Assembly: GCF_009801115.1 (NCBI RefSeq)
Contig: NZ_VTOL01000020.1
Span: forward strand, 21,971-85,970
Direction of reading: 5' to 3'
Origin: Dyadobacter sp. 3J3
GTDB taxonomy: Bacteria; Bacteroidota; Bacteroidia; Cytophagales; Spirosomataceae
Length of the DNA: 64,000 nucleotides
In this document: positions 53,990-63,469 of the stretch, piece by piece
Numbering within the stretch: the first letter of the stretch is position 1
Layout: the number at the start of each line of letters is the position of its first letter
The notes under the pieces: model-generated
Seen by the model: only the letters and a program-made list of their open reading frames with translations
Database searches by the model: none
What the model was told of the DNA's origin: nothing
Translations under genes and position numbers: made by a program

Positions 53990-54928
53990 ATGAAAAAACA
54001 AAATATAAATTCAAAAACAGTTTTTTTTCAAATCGCCATCGTACTTATGGCAATCATCGGATTGTCTGGTTGCGAGGATGTGATTGATTTAAAAACAGAA
54101 ACAGGGCCTACGCAGCTGGTTGTGGATGGTTGGGTTACAAATCAGCCCGGAAAACAAACGATTACACTTAGCTGGTCGTCTGGTTACTTTGATAGCAATC
54201 CGATTCAGCCTGTTTTAGGCGCGAAAGTAACGGTTACAGACAACATTGGTAATGTTTATAATTTCGCCGATTCGGCAGGAAACGGGAAATATACCTGGGG
54301 CTTGGCGACGGACAGCTTGGGCCGTATTGGCAGAAAATATACGTTAAGAATTGAATATGAAAAGGAAGTCTATACGGCTCAAAATGAAATTAAACGTGTT
54401 CCCAAAATAGATTCTATTGCCTATACGAATGAGACACTTCCTATCAAACCTGACAAAGATAAAGGCCAGAAAACAGGATATATTGTTGAATTCTATGCCA
54501 GGGATTTTGTAGGAGCAGGTGATACTTACTGGATTAAGGAAGTACTGAACGGGAAAACGAATGTGGATAAAGCCGAGAAAATTTCCATTGCCTATGATGC
54601 CGCTTTCAGTGCAGGTGCACCTTCGGATGGTTTGATATTTATCCAGCCCTTACGACGGTCAATTACTTATGATTCTCTATATCAGGCAGGCAGTCACGTT
54701 GGTGTTGAATTGCACAGTATTACCAACGAAGCATTTTACTTTTTGCAGCAGGTTGTTGATCAAAGTACCAATGGCGGGATATATGCTACGCCTATCGCAA
54801 ACATTAAATCGAATGTTACAAATGCTGATCCAAACGGTAGAAAAGCATTGGGTTACTTTGGAGCGTCGGCAGTGAGCCGGATGGAAACGATAGTTGATCC
54901 TGCAAAAGCAAGACCGGAAGAAGATTAA
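53990..54928 (+). CDS. DUF4249 domain lipoprotein, receptor partner
   Basis: 312 residues. The N-terminal hydrophobic segment ends in lipobox LSGC (IGLSGCEDVIDL), so it is a lipoprotein. The DUF4249 pattern is clear: VIDLKTETGPTQLVVDGWVTNQPGKQTITLSWSSGYFDSN, then VTDNIGNVYNFADSAGNGKYTW and SKxTYTLRIEY-like strands. The first part is an Ig-like strand set. Proteins of this family follow TonB-dependent receptors in Bacteroidota and may sit on the cell surface over the receptor as a lid, but function is not established. It is followed by a terminator, closing a two-gene operon. Confidence 0.88.
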   Translation: MKKQNINSKTVFFQIAIVLMAIIGLSGCEDVIDLKTETGPTQLVVDGWVTNQPGKQTITLSWSSGYFDSNPIQPVLGAKVTVTDNIGNVYNFADSAGNGKYTWGLATDSLGRIGRKYTLRIEYEKEVYTAQNEIKRVPKIDSIAYTNETLPIKPDKDKGQKTGYIVEFYARDFVGAGDTYWIKEVLNGKTNVDKAEKISIAYDAAFSAGAPSDGLIFIQPLRRSITYDSLYQAGSHVGVELHSITNEAFYFLQQVVDQSTNGGIYATPIANIKSNVTNADPNGRKALGYFGASAVSRMETIVDPAKARPEED

Positions 54929-54952
54929 TGTATTTTTGATAATACAATTTTT

Positions 54953-54988
54953 AAAGCCGTCAGAAATTTCTGGCGGCTTTTGTTTTTA
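54953..54988 (+). terminator. Terminator of the receptor/DUF4249 operon
   Basis: A near-perfect stem of about 12 bp (AAAGCCGTCAGAAA with TTTCTGGCGGCTTT, one wobble) at 54953-54980 is followed by a T-rich stretch. It lies 25 bases past the stop. Confidence 0.85.
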
Positions 54989-55059
54989 TAAATAATCAAG
55001 GATTTGCGTTAGCAGGCTGCATGTTCCTTTGTATCTTGGACATTTAAAACACTCCTGAG

Positions 55060-56178
55060 ATGAAAAAATCACTCCCAATCATTTTACTATTTCTATCCGT
55101 TCAACTTTTTGCACAAAAACGTCCCCGCGAACTGGGAATAAAAATTGGTGTTTTGCCAACTGGACCATTTAATGCCATAACGGATGTGGCCGGAGTGAAA
55201 GTTGGCCAGGTAACTTTGGTTAACGAAAAGGACGTCCGAACCGGTGTAACGGCTATTATTCCAAAAGGAGGAAATCTGTTTCAACAAAAAATACCGGCTG
55301 CAATTTACATTGGAAATGGTTTTGGAAAACTGACAGGTTACTCGCAGGTGGAGGAATTGGGAACATTGGAAACGCCGATTATTTTGACCAATACATTAAG
55401 CGTCCCAACGGCCGCAGACGCATTAATTGACTGGACATTAAATCAAAAAGGTAATGAAAATGTACGTTCGGTGAATCCAGTTGTAGGCGAAACAAATGAC
55501 AGTTTTTTAAATGATATCCGCGGGCGTCATATCAAAAAGGAAAATGTTCTGGAAGCGTTGAAAAATGCACAAACTGGAAAAGTAGAGGAAGGGAATGTTG
55601 GTGCCGGTACCGGAACGGTTTGTTTTAACTGGAAAGGTGGAATCGGAACTTCTTCCCGGAAACTGCCTGGAAAGCTGGGTGGTTATACGGTTGGCGTTTT
55701 AACCCAAACAAATTTTGGCGGTGTTTTGAAAGTGAATGGAGTCCCGATTGGCGAAGAATTAGGGAAGTATGCTTTTAAAGAATCTTTGGACAAATCTTCC
55801 GATGGTTCCTGTATGATGATCATTGCGACGGATGCGCCTTTGGATGCAAGAAATCTGAAACGTTTGGCAAAACGTGCTATCATGGGTATGGCCGAAACCG
55901 GCGGAATTGCTTCAAATGGCAGCGGCGATTATGTGATCGCGTTTTCAACAGCTTACCAAATTCCGCATGAAACGACGCAGGGAACTTCCAGTGTGACACT
56001 TTTACATAACGATTTTGTGTCGCCACTTTTCATGGCAACCATTGAAGCTACCAATGAAGCGATTATCAATTCGCTGTTTATGGCCAAAACGTCCGAAGGT
56101 TTTCAGGGACACAAAGTAGAAGAATTACCAAAAGAAAAAGTATTGGAAATCATGCGGAAATATGGCCGTTTGAAGTAA
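55060..56178 (+). CDS. P1 family aminopeptidase (DmpA/S58), exported
   Basis: 372 residues with a signal peptide (about 1-18, ending LFAQ). The family start ITDVAGVKVGQVTL and the conserved TVCFNWKGGIGTSSR are present. The self-cleavage site is Gly249-Ser250 in SDGSCMMIIATDAPLDARN, at the same position as in DmpA, so Ser250 should become the N-terminal nucleophile of the smaller chain. It cleaves N-terminal residues from peptides, including D-residues or beta-peptides in relatives. It should work in the periplasm or outside, unlike most family members, which are cytoplasmic. It is transcribed separately from the receptor operon. Confidence 0.9.
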   Translation: MKKSLPIILLFLSVQLFAQKRPRELGIKIGVLPTGPFNAITDVAGVKVGQVTLVNEKDVRTGVTAIIPKGGNLFQQKIPAAIYIGNGFGKLTGYSQVEELGTLETPIILTNTLSVPTAADALIDWTLNQKGNENVRSVNPVVGETNDSFLNDIRGRHIKKENVLEALKNAQTGKVEEGNVGAGTGTVCFNWKGGIGTSSRKLPGKLGGYTVGVLTQTNFGGVLKVNGVPIGEELGKYAFKESLDKSSDGSCMMIIATDAPLDARNLKRLAKRAIMGMAETGGIASNGSGDYVIAFSTAYQIPHETTQGTSSVTLLHNDFVSPLFMATIEATNEAIINSLFMAKTSEGFQGHKVEELPKEKVLEIMRKYGRLK

Positions 56179-56301
56179 AAGCTTAGGAATTCTTCTCATA
56201 ATTTAACGTTTGTCAAAAGGATAATTCAGATATTTCGGGCAAACCATTTGCGAATGTGATATTTTGGTTTAAAATTTGCGTTTTAAATCGAAGACCGAAT
56301 C

Positions 56302-56694
56302 GTGCAGACGAAAAAAATTATCAACCAGACCATTAGCTTATTGCTTGCTTCCATGTTACTCATGGTGGCCGGAGCCCGGTCGTGGTCAGATAATGTGAAT
56401 TCGGTTCAGAAATTTGCTCAGAATACAAAATCAATAGCCAAAGGAATTTCCCATGAAAAGTCCTCCAATACGGGGGACGATCAGCAGGCTACCGTAAGTG
56501 CACTTTCTTTGGATGCGGTTATTACACCGTCCATCTCGTTTGATTTCTCTCATTATTTTTATTTTGCTCCGCAGCCTGTCTGGCAGTTTATTGAAAGTCA
56601 ACACATCATTGAGGTTGATTACCAGGAATCGTATTTTCTTTTCTCCTGTTTCAGTAGAGTTTTTGCCCGATATATTGTCACAAATGCCCCGTGA
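56302..56694 (+). CDS. Small exported protein of unknown function upstream of secDF
   Basis: 130 residues from the GTG at 56302 (no in-frame ATG precedes). An N-terminal hydrophobic stretch (about 9-26, ISLLLASMLLMVAGARSWS) looks like a signal peptide. The middle is polar (QKFAQNTKSIAKGISHEKSSNTGDDQQ). The C-terminal half is aromatic-rich (ISFDFSHYFYFAPQPVWQFIES, YFLFSCFSRVFARYIV) and could be a membrane-active segment. I do not recognise a family. It is co-directional with secDF, 125 bases away, but may be transcribed alone. The aromatic C-terminus hints at membrane binding. Confidence 0.55.
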   Translation: MQTKKIINQTISLLLASMLLMVAGARSWSDNVNSVQKFAQNTKSIAKGISHEKSSNTGDDQQATVSALSLDAVITPSISFDFSHYFYFAPQPVWQFIESQHIIEVDYQESYFLFSCFSRVFARYIVTNAP

Positions 56695-56819
56695 CAGTTC
56701 CGTTTTGATCTTTCCATGTTGACATATGAGTATTATCGCGTCTTGCGAAGAACTTTCGTATTCTCATATATCAATCCATAATAAATCCGATTTCAAAATA
56801 TCACATTTTTTACAAAACA

Positions 56820-59798
56820 ATGACTAACAAGAATGGAATAATTGGGCTAACCCTTGTGTTGGCTCTTATTAGCGCCTATTATCTTTCGTTTACGTTCGTT
56901 TCGCGTAACATTAAAGGAAAGGCAGTAGTGTACGCTACGGATGCTTCCGGCAAAGTAGATGACAAGAAAAGACAACATTACATTGATTCACTTTGGCGTG
57001 AAGATGTCTATTTGGGACAAACTTTGCAAGAAGTGATGGAACGCGAGCTTAGCCTTGGTCTTGACCTTCAAGGTGGTATGCACGTAGTTTTGGAAGTTGC
57101 TCCTGCTGAAATCCTTAAAGGTATGGCTGGTGGAAATGCGCGCAGTGCGGCATTCCAAAAAGCACTAGCGGCTGCACAGGCAGATAAAAAAGCAGATAAC
57201 AATGCGTTCGTAAAGATCTTTGTATCGGCTTTTAAAGAAGCTGCGCCAAATACCAGTCTTGCAAGTGTTTTCGCTACAAGTGCCAACCGTACGAAAATCA
57301 ACAGCAATTCTTCTGACAGCGATGTTATTAAAATGTTGAACACAGAAATTGATGGTGCAATTGACAGAGCATTCCAGATCACGCAGGCACGTATTGATAA
57401 ATTTGGTGTAACTAACCCGAATATTCAGCGTTTGCCAGGTACTAACCGCGTTTTGGTAGAACTTCCAGGTGTTGATAACCCGGAACGTGTTCGTCGCTTG
57501 TTATCAGGTGCTGCGAAACTTGAATTTGCACAAGTATATCTTACCAACGAATTAGCCCCTGCGATTGATCAGTTGGGTTCTTATCTTGCCAAAGAAGATG
57601 CAAGAGTGAAAGCTGCCGGAAAACCTGCTGCTGCGGTGTCATCAACTGATACTACTAAGAAATCAGGAGTAACCGGATTGGCTGCTCAGCTTGAACAAAA
57701 AGGAGATTCTGCTAAAAGCGATACGTCTGCTTTGGCTGCCCAGAGTGCTGCACTTACAAGTCTTTTTGTTCCAATGCCACAAGGTTTGGGTGTTTATTTG
57801 AAAGATACAGCGCGTGCAAACGAAATGCTTGCCCGTCCGGAAGTTCGTTCTATGTTCCCTGCTGATTTGGTTTTCATGTGGGATCGTAAAGGAACTGAAG
57901 GTACAAACAATCAGTTGATCCTGCCTTTGTATTTTATCAAAAAACAAAATGGCCAGGCTGCTATGGAAGGTGATGTGATCGTTGATGCATCGCATGACTA
58001 CGATGACCGCGGTCGTCCGGAAGTGACCATGCGTATGAACGGTGAAGGTGCACGTAAATGGCGTACACTGACAGCCAACAGTATTGGTCGTCCGGTTGCT
58101 ATCATTATCGATAATCTTGTTTACACGGCTCCAACGGTTCAGGGTGAAATTCCAAATGGTAATTCAAGTATCACAGGTAACTTCACGGTTGAAGAAACAA
58201 AAGATATGTCAAACGTGCTAAAAGCGGGTAAATTGCCAGCTCCAACGCACATTGTTGAGGAGGCCATTGTTGGTTCAACTTTGGGTTCAGAGGCGATTAC
58301 AGCCGGTATTTTATCATCAGTGATCGGTTTGGTTGTAATTCTGGTTTTCATGGTGGCCTATTATAGCGGCGCTGGTTTCATTGCAGATATCACACTTCTT
58401 TTAAACTTGTTCCTTCTTTTAGGTGTGATGGCTTCTCTTGGAGCGGTGCTTACGCTTTCAGGAATCGCGGGTATAGTTTTATCAATTGGTATGGCCGTTG
58501 ATGCGAACGTACTGATTTATGAGGGAATAAAGATTGAAATTGCAGAAGGTAAGCCATTTAAACTGGCCGTTCAGGATGGTTTCAAACATTCCATGACAGC
58601 CATTATTGACTCCAATGTTACAACGCTTCTAACAGGTATTATACTTTACACATTTGGTTCAGGTCTTGTATTAGGTTTTGCCACGACACTTGTTATTGGT
58701 TTGCTTACATCGTTGTTCACAGCGATATTCGTTACAAGATTGTTCCTTGAATATCAGATCAAAAATGGTAAAGTTTACAAGTTTTATTCTGGTTTGACTA
58801 AAAACTGGTTTAAGGATAATAATTTCGATTTTGTATCCCAACGCCGTCGTTTTTATATCATTTCTTCTGTGATCATGGTCATTGGAGTGGGTTCATTCAT
58901 CTTCAAAGGATTTGGTCTTGGTATTGACTTTAAAGGTGGTCGTTCTTATGTAGTTCGTTTTGACAAAAATGTTGAAACAGATGAAGTTCGTGAAGTAATG
59001 AATGCCGCGCTTGGAAGTTCACCGGAAGTAAAAACTTTTGGAGGATTTGACCAGGTTAAGATCACAACAGATTACCTGATTGAAGATACTGCTCCTGACG
59101 CTGATCAGAAAGCAGATACAAAAATCATGGAAGGTGTTTCCAAGATTAAGGATAACAAGGGAACAATCGTAAGTTCAAACAAAGTAGGTCCAACAATTGC
59201 ATACGATACCATGATCAATGCATTGTATGCCGTTTTACTAGCTTTGGCTGCCAACTTTGTTTACATCTTCTTACGTTTCAAACGACTGGCATTTAGTTAT
59301 GGTGCGGTAGTATCTCTTGCCCATGATGTTATTATCTTATTGGCTGTATATTCCTTGTTCAACGGATGGCTTCCATTCTCATTGGATATTGATCAGGCGT
59401 TCATCGGAGCCATTCTTACAATGATCGGTTATTCCATGAATGATACGGTTGTTATTTATGACAGGATTCGTGATTATTTGAAAGATGACAAAGCAACTAC
59501 CGAAACATTACCAACGATTATCAACAATGCTTTGAACAGTACACTTAGCCGTACCGCCGTAACCGGTATTTCGGTAATGCTTGTATTGATCGTGCTAATG
59601 GTATTCGGTGGTGAAGTAATTCGTGGATTTACATTCTGTATGTTACTGGGTGTAATTGTAGGAACCTATTCTTCACTATTTGTTGCTGCACCAATTGTAG
59701 TTGACATTTTACAACGTGAAAAAATTAAACAAGCTTCACTGGCCGTAGCAGGTGGTTCGGATGCTGCAACAACAAAAGGGAAAATTGTAAAAGCATAA
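56820..59798 (+). CDS. secDF: Fused protein translocase subunit SecDF
   Basis: 992 residues, SecD and SecF in one chain, as usual in Bacteroidota. SecD motifs are ERELSLGLDLQGGMHVVLEV (D1), the periplasmic domain with IDKFGVTNPNIQRLPGTNRVLVELPGVDNPERVRRLLSGAAKLEF, and the membrane part with LTLSGIAGIVLSIGMAVDANVLIYEGIKIEIAEGK. SecF follows from about 670 with FGLGIDFKGGRSYVVRF and ILTMIGYSMNDTVVIYDRIRDYLKDD. Twelve membrane helices are expected. It pulls exported proteins through SecYEG using the proton gradient. It carries a low-complexity insert (about 260-310, AAVSSTDTTKKSGVTGLAAQ) and a strong terminator follows. It stands alone, far from secA. Confidence 0.97.
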   Translation: MTNKNGIIGLTLVLALISAYYLSFTFVSRNIKGKAVVYATDASGKVDDKKRQHYIDSLWREDVYLGQTLQEVMERELSLGLDLQGGMHVVLEVAPAEILKGMAGGNARSAAFQKALAAAQADKKADNNAFVKIFVSAFKEAAPNTSLASVFATSANRTKINSNSSDSDVIKMLNTEIDGAIDRAFQITQARIDKFGVTNPNIQRLPGTNRVLVELPGVDNPERVRRLLSGAAKLEFAQVYLTNELAPAIDQLGSYLAKEDARVKAAGKPAAAVSSTDTTKKSGVTGLAAQLEQKGDSAKSDTSALAAQSAALTSLFVPMPQGLGVYLKDTARANEMLARPEVRSMFPADLVFMWDRKGTEGTNNQLILPLYFIKKQNGQAAMEGDVIVDASHDYDDRGRPEVTMRMNGEGARKWRTLTANSIGRPVAIIIDNLVYTAPTVQGEIPNGNSSITGNFTVEETKDMSNVLKAGKLPAPTHIVEEAIVGSTLGSEAITAGILSSVIGLVVILVFMVAYYSGAGFIADITLLLNLFLLLGVMASLGAVLTLSGIAGIVLSIGMAVDANVLIYEGIKIEIAEGKPFKLAVQDGFKHSMTAIIDSNVTTLLTGIILYTFGSGLVLGFATTLVIGLLTSLFTAIFVTRLFLEYQIKNGKVYKFYSGLTKNWFKDNNFDFVSQRRRFYIISSVIMVIGVGSFIFKGFGLGIDFKGGRSYVVRFDKNVETDEVREVMNAALGSSPEVKTFGGFDQVKITTDYLIEDTAPDADQKADTKIMEGVSKIKDNKGTIVSSNKVGPTIAYDTMINALYAVLLALAANFVYIFLRFKRLAFSYGAVVSLAHDVIILLAVYSLFNGWLPFSLDIDQAFIGAILTMIGYSMNDTVVIYDRIRDYLKDDKATTETLPTIINNALNSTLSRTAVTGISVMLVLIVLMVFGGEVIRGFTFCMLLGVIVGTYSSLFVAAPIVVDILQREKIKQASLAVAGGSDAATTKGKIVKA

Positions 59799-59810
59799 GG
59801 GTTTAGATAA

Positions 59811-59845
59811 TAAAAGAGGGAAAGTGTTTTACTTTCCCTCTTTTA
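59811..59845 (+). terminator. Terminator of secDF
   Basis: A perfect 15-bp stem (59811-59825 with 59831-59845) and a five-base loop, with TTTT inside the right arm. It lies 12 bases past the stop. Confidence 0.9.
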
Positions 59846-59923
59846 TATTTTGCATATGCCAATAATTAGCAAATTTTATTTTAGTTTTAGGGTACAACGA
59901 CATAATATTTACAAAAACATTTT

Positions 59924-61573
59924 ATGGCAAATCAACTCTGGGTCAAAAAGCCTATTGACAAATTATTAAAAGAATCAACTGGGGAAGGTAATCAGCTAAA
60001 ACGCACACTTGGGCCTGGCAGCCTGGTTGCATTAGGTGTAGGAGCAATTATTGGTGCAGGTTTGTTTTCTATTACAGGTGGTGCGGCGGCAAATCAGGCT
60101 GGTCCTGCCATTACAATTTCTTTTATGGTTGCAGCCTTGGGTTGCGCCTTTGCAGGTCTGTGTTACGCAGAATTTGCTTCGATGATACCCGTTGCAGGTA
60201 GTGCATACACCTATTCTTATGCAACAATGGGTGAGTTCATTGCCTGGATCATCGGATGGGACCTTGTACTTGAATACGCGGTTGGAGCTGCCACGGTAAG
60301 TATAAGCTGGTCAAGATATTTAATAAAATTTTTAGAAGGATTTGATGTCCACCTCCCCACCGCACTGACGGTCGGACCCTGGGATGGAGGAATTGTAAAT
60401 CTTCCTGCGGTATTTATTGTGATCATGGTGAGCTTATTGCTCATGAAAGGTACCGAAGAAAGTGCAAAAGTGAACGCTGTTATCGTTGGATTGAAAGTAA
60501 CGGTTGTTATAATCTTTATCGTTTTAGGATGGCAGTATATCGACAACTCTAACTACATTCCTTACATTCCAGACAACACAGGCACTTTTGGTGAATATGG
60601 TTTTAGTGGGATTGTCCGGGCGGCGGCTATTGTATTTTTTGCCTATGTCGGTTTTGATGCCGTTAGTACAGCTGCTCAGGAAGCGAAAAATCCTAAAAAA
60701 GATATGCCGATCGGGATTTTAGGATCTCTTGTTATTTGTACAGTTTTGTACATCCTTTTTGCACACGTGATGACGGGTGTAACAAATTATACTTCATTCA
60801 AAGGTCAGGATGGTATTGCACCAGTTGCGGTAGCGATTGAGCATATGGGAAGCGCAGATGCCTCAGGTGTAATTCACCCGGATTATCCCTGGTTGAACCG
60901 TGCGATTATCGTTGCGATTTTAGGTGGTTACGCTTCTGTAATCCTGGTTATGCTTTTAGGACAAAGCCGCGTATTCTTCAGTATGAGTAAAGATGGTTTG
61001 CTTCCACGTATTTTTTCAAGCGTGCATCCAAAATATCAAACGCCGGTTAGAAGCAATTTCATGTTCATGTTGTTCGTGAGTTTGTTCTCTGCGTTTGTAC
61101 CTGCACGTGTTGTTGGAGAAATGACAAGTATCGGGACATTGTTTGCCTTTATCCTGGTTTGTATCGGAATCATTGTGATGAGAAAACAAATGCCGGACGT
61201 TCCGCGTGGTTTCAAAACACCGCTTGTGCCTTTGATCCCGATTCTGGGTGTTGGAACGTGTTTCTTCATGATGGCATTTTTGCCGCTTGATACCTGGATA
61301 CGTTTATTCGTATGGATGATCATCGGATTTGATGTGTATCTGTGGTATGGTATCAAAAACAGTTTCTTATCTGACGGACAACCTTCAACGATCATGAATG
61401 GCCGTAAAGTTGCCGGATTGACTGGAATTGTTCTTTCTGTGATTCTTGGTGGTATTGCCATTGCACATGAGATGATGACCAATGGAGAACAAACAGGTTT
61501 GTTCTATTTTTCAATGATTTTTGCAGTTGTGCACGTAATTCTTTTTGGAATGTCGCAAATGAAGAAGGCTTAA
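59924..61573 (+). CDS. Amino acid permease, APC superfamily (cationic amino acid transporter-like)
   Basis: 549 residues with about 12-14 membrane helices. The first helix has GVGAIIGAGLFSITGGAAANQAGPA, the helix-break motif GxG of APC transporters, and ACYAEFASMIPVAGSAYTYSYATMGEF-like sequence follows (LCYAEFASMIPVAGSAYTYS). FFAYVGFDAVSTAAQEAKNPKKDMPIGI is also classic. The profile resembles CAT/SLC7 type transporters. It imports an amino acid, perhaps cationic; the substrate is unknown. It ends in a strong hairpin shared with the convergent lhgO. Confidence 0.9.
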   Translation: MANQLWVKKPIDKLLKESTGEGNQLKRTLGPGSLVALGVGAIIGAGLFSITGGAAANQAGPAITISFMVAALGCAFAGLCYAEFASMIPVAGSAYTYSYATMGEFIAWIIGWDLVLEYAVGAATVSISWSRYLIKFLEGFDVHLPTALTVGPWDGGIVNLPAVFIVIMVSLLLMKGTEESAKVNAVIVGLKVTVVIIFIVLGWQYIDNSNYIPYIPDNTGTFGEYGFSGIVRAAAIVFFAYVGFDAVSTAAQEAKNPKKDMPIGILGSLVICTVLYILFAHVMTGVTNYTSFKGQDGIAPVAVAIEHMGSADASGVIHPDYPWLNRAIIVAILGGYASVILVMLLGQSRVFFSMSKDGLLPRIFSSVHPKYQTPVRSNFMFMLFVSLFSAFVPARVVGEMTSIGTLFAFILVCIGIIVMRKQMPDVPRGFKTPLVPLIPILGVGTCFFMMAFLPLDTWIRLFVWMIIGFDVYLWYGIKNSFLSDGQPSTIMNGRKVAGLTGIVLSVILGGIAIAHEMMTNGEQTGLFYFSMIFAVVHVILFGMSQMKKA

Positions 61574-61580
61574 ATAAGAC

Positions 61581-61635
61581 ATTGCTATAAACCAAAAAAG
61601 CTTCCAATCAGGAAGCTTTTTTGGTTTATAGCAAT
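61581..61635. terminator. Bidirectional terminator between the permease and lhgO
   Basis: A perfect 25-bp stem (61581-61605 with 61611-61635) and the loop AATCA, with T runs on both strands within the stem ends (TTTTTT at 61616-61622). It lies between converging genes, 8 bases past the permease stop and 11 bases before the lhgO stop, and should end both transcripts. Confidence 0.9.
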
Positions 61636-61646
61636 TGAATATCTTA

Positions 61647-62846
61647 TTAAAGTCTTGCTAAAACTCTTTCCGAAACGGTTTGTCCAATAGAAAGTGAAGA
61701 AGTTGCTGCCGGCGATGGTGCGTTACAAATATTGATAGCGCCTTTATTTTCAATGATTGAGAAGTCATCCAGTAACCCACCGTCGTGATCACAGGCCTGT
61801 GCGCGAACCCCCGCCCCACCCGGAATTAAATCATCACTTTGAATTTCAGGGATTAATTCCTGCAAAGCCTTTGTAAACGCAGCTTTGGAAAAGGAACGAT
61901 AGTATTCGCCCATTCCGGTCTGCCAGTATTTCATAGCCACTTTCCTAAACCCTGGCCAGGCAAGCGCTTCGAATAATTCAGGGAAATTGATATCTGTTTT
62001 TTTATAACCCTCTCTTTTAAACGCAAACACGGCATTTGGACCAGCCTCTACGCCTCCTTCGATCATACGTGTAAAATGAACGCCCAGGAAAGGGAAATTA
62101 GGATCTGGAACCGGGTAAATCAGATTTTTGACCAGATGATGTTTTTCCGGTTTGATCTTATAATATTCACCGCGGAAGGGAATGATCTGGACTTTAATTT
62201 CTTCTGGTTGTGTCAACTGTGCCACTTTGTCAGAATATAATCCTGCGCAATTGACCACCAGTTTTGTACTGTAAACATTTCCGGAAGCAGTCACGACTTC
62301 GCTATTTGAAGTCAGACTTTTTATATTGACAACTTTCTCCCCAAATCGGATTTCTCCACCCAGCTTTTGAAATATTTCAGCATACTTTTCACTGACTGCG
62401 GTGTAATCAATAATACCGGTATAAGGCACTGCAATCCCTTCCAAACCATTTACATGCGGCTCCATTTCCCGAATTTCGGCAGCGCTTATCATCCGGTTTT
62501 TGGTTAAACCGTTTTGCATACCGCGATCATAAAGGTTTTTCAAAAGTGGAATTTGCTCTGGTTTGGTAGCCACCACTATTTTTCCACAAAGATCGTAAGG
62601 CACATTTTCACGGTTACAGAAATCCAGAAGCATATCATACCCACGAATACAGTTTGTCGCTTTCAGACTTCCCGGTTTGTAATACAATCCGGAATGAATT
62701 ACGCCGCTATTATGCCCGGTCTGATGTTTGGCAACACCGTTTTCTTTTTCTAATAACAAAACCTTTAACGTTGGTTTTTGCTCTTTTATACGAAGCGCGG
62801 TAGCCAGGCCAACAATTCCGCCTCCGATAATGATGATGTCATGCAT
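61647..62846 (-). CDS. lhgO: L-2-hydroxyglutarate oxidase LhgO
   Basis: 399 residues. The FAD-binding start is DIIIIGGGIVGLATALRIKE (GxGxxG). KHQTGHNSGVIHSGLYYKPGSLKATNCIRG is the family motif. EKYAEIFQKLGGEIRFGE and LVVNCAGLYSDKVAQL follow, and GAGVRAQACDHDGGLLDDF near the C-terminus closes the FAD site. It oxidises L-2-hydroxyglutarate to 2-oxoglutarate at the membrane, passing electrons to the quinone pool. Its closest alternative is a glycerol-3-phosphate dehydrogenase-like DAO-family member. It stands alone. Confidence 0.92.
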   Translation of the reverse strand: MHDIIIIGGGIVGLATALRIKEQKPTLKVLLLEKENGVAKHQTGHNSGVIHSGLYYKPGSLKATNCIRGYDMLLDFCNRENVPYDLCGKIVVATKPEQIPLLKNLYDRGMQNGLTKNRMISAAEIREMEPHVNGLEGIAVPYTGIIDYTAVSEKYAEIFQKLGGEIRFGEKVVNIKSLTSNSEVVTASGNVYSTKLVVNCAGLYSDKVAQLTQPEEIKVQIIPFRGEYYKIKPEKHHLVKNLIYPVPDPNFPFLGVHFTRMIEGGVEAGPNAVFAFKREGYKKTDINFPELFEALAWPGFRKVAMKYWQTGMGEYYRSFSKAAFTKALQELIPEIQSDDLIPGGAGVRAQACDHDGGLLDDFSIIENKGAINICNAPSPAATSSLSIGQTVSERVLARL

Positions 62847-62954
62847 TGTTTTAAAAAACTTAGAGTCACAGGAAGAAGATATTAAAAATTAACATCTTCC
62901 CGTATATGTGTAAAACTACTCTGTTTTCTTAAAACATTTAACTGAGCATTAATT

Positions 62955-63374
62955 TTATTGTCCAAAAATTCCTTTAACTGCAATATAAAATGGAGTAGAA
63001 TATATTGTTATCATGGTCATGTTTTGATCTATCCAAAGCAGTGTATATTTATACTTTGAATGGTTAGGACGATCCAAATATTCGTAATCTAATTCTTTAT
63101 ACAAAGGATGATAACACCCTAGGTACAATAAAGGCACCACTATGATGGAGATATATAAACTAAAAGGTAACGATAAGGGGAAAAAATGGATATTTATAAC
63201 TATGAAATAAGAAAATATAGCCGATAATAGGATCAGTATAAAAACTATTGAATTGAAAATGAGCGAATTATATATTTTAAGCCCTGTGGCCTTGCTCAAA
63301 ATATAAGCAAGGCCTCTTAAAGCTGTATAAGCCAGGAGTATGTAAGTGAAGTAATCAACAACTATCCAAAACAT
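62955..63374 (-). CDS. Small membrane protein of unknown function
   Basis: 139 residues with about four membrane helices (about 5-25, 40-62, 66-88 and a weaker one at 115-132). The loop between them, YKELDYEYLDRPNHSKYKYTLLW, is charged. No family was recognised. It lies between lhgO and a lipoprotein gene on the same strand, with spacers of about 100 bases on each side. The AT-rich codon use is like the right end of the window and unlike the housekeeping genes, so recent acquisition is possible. Confidence 0.6.
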   Translation of the reverse strand: MFWIVVDYFTYILLAYTALRGLAYILSKATGLKIYNSLIFNSIVFILILLSAIFSYFIVINIHFFPLSLPFSLYISIIVVPLLYLGCYHPLYKELDYEYLDRPNHSKYKYTLLWIDQNMTMITIYSTPFYIAVKGIFGQ

Positions 63375-63469
63375 AAATGTAAAATTTTAGATATATAAAT
63401 TGTTTCAGTCCCCCCCGGAGGTCATTACGGTTTTCTCCTTTATTTCAATTTAACCCACTGTTGGTATCT

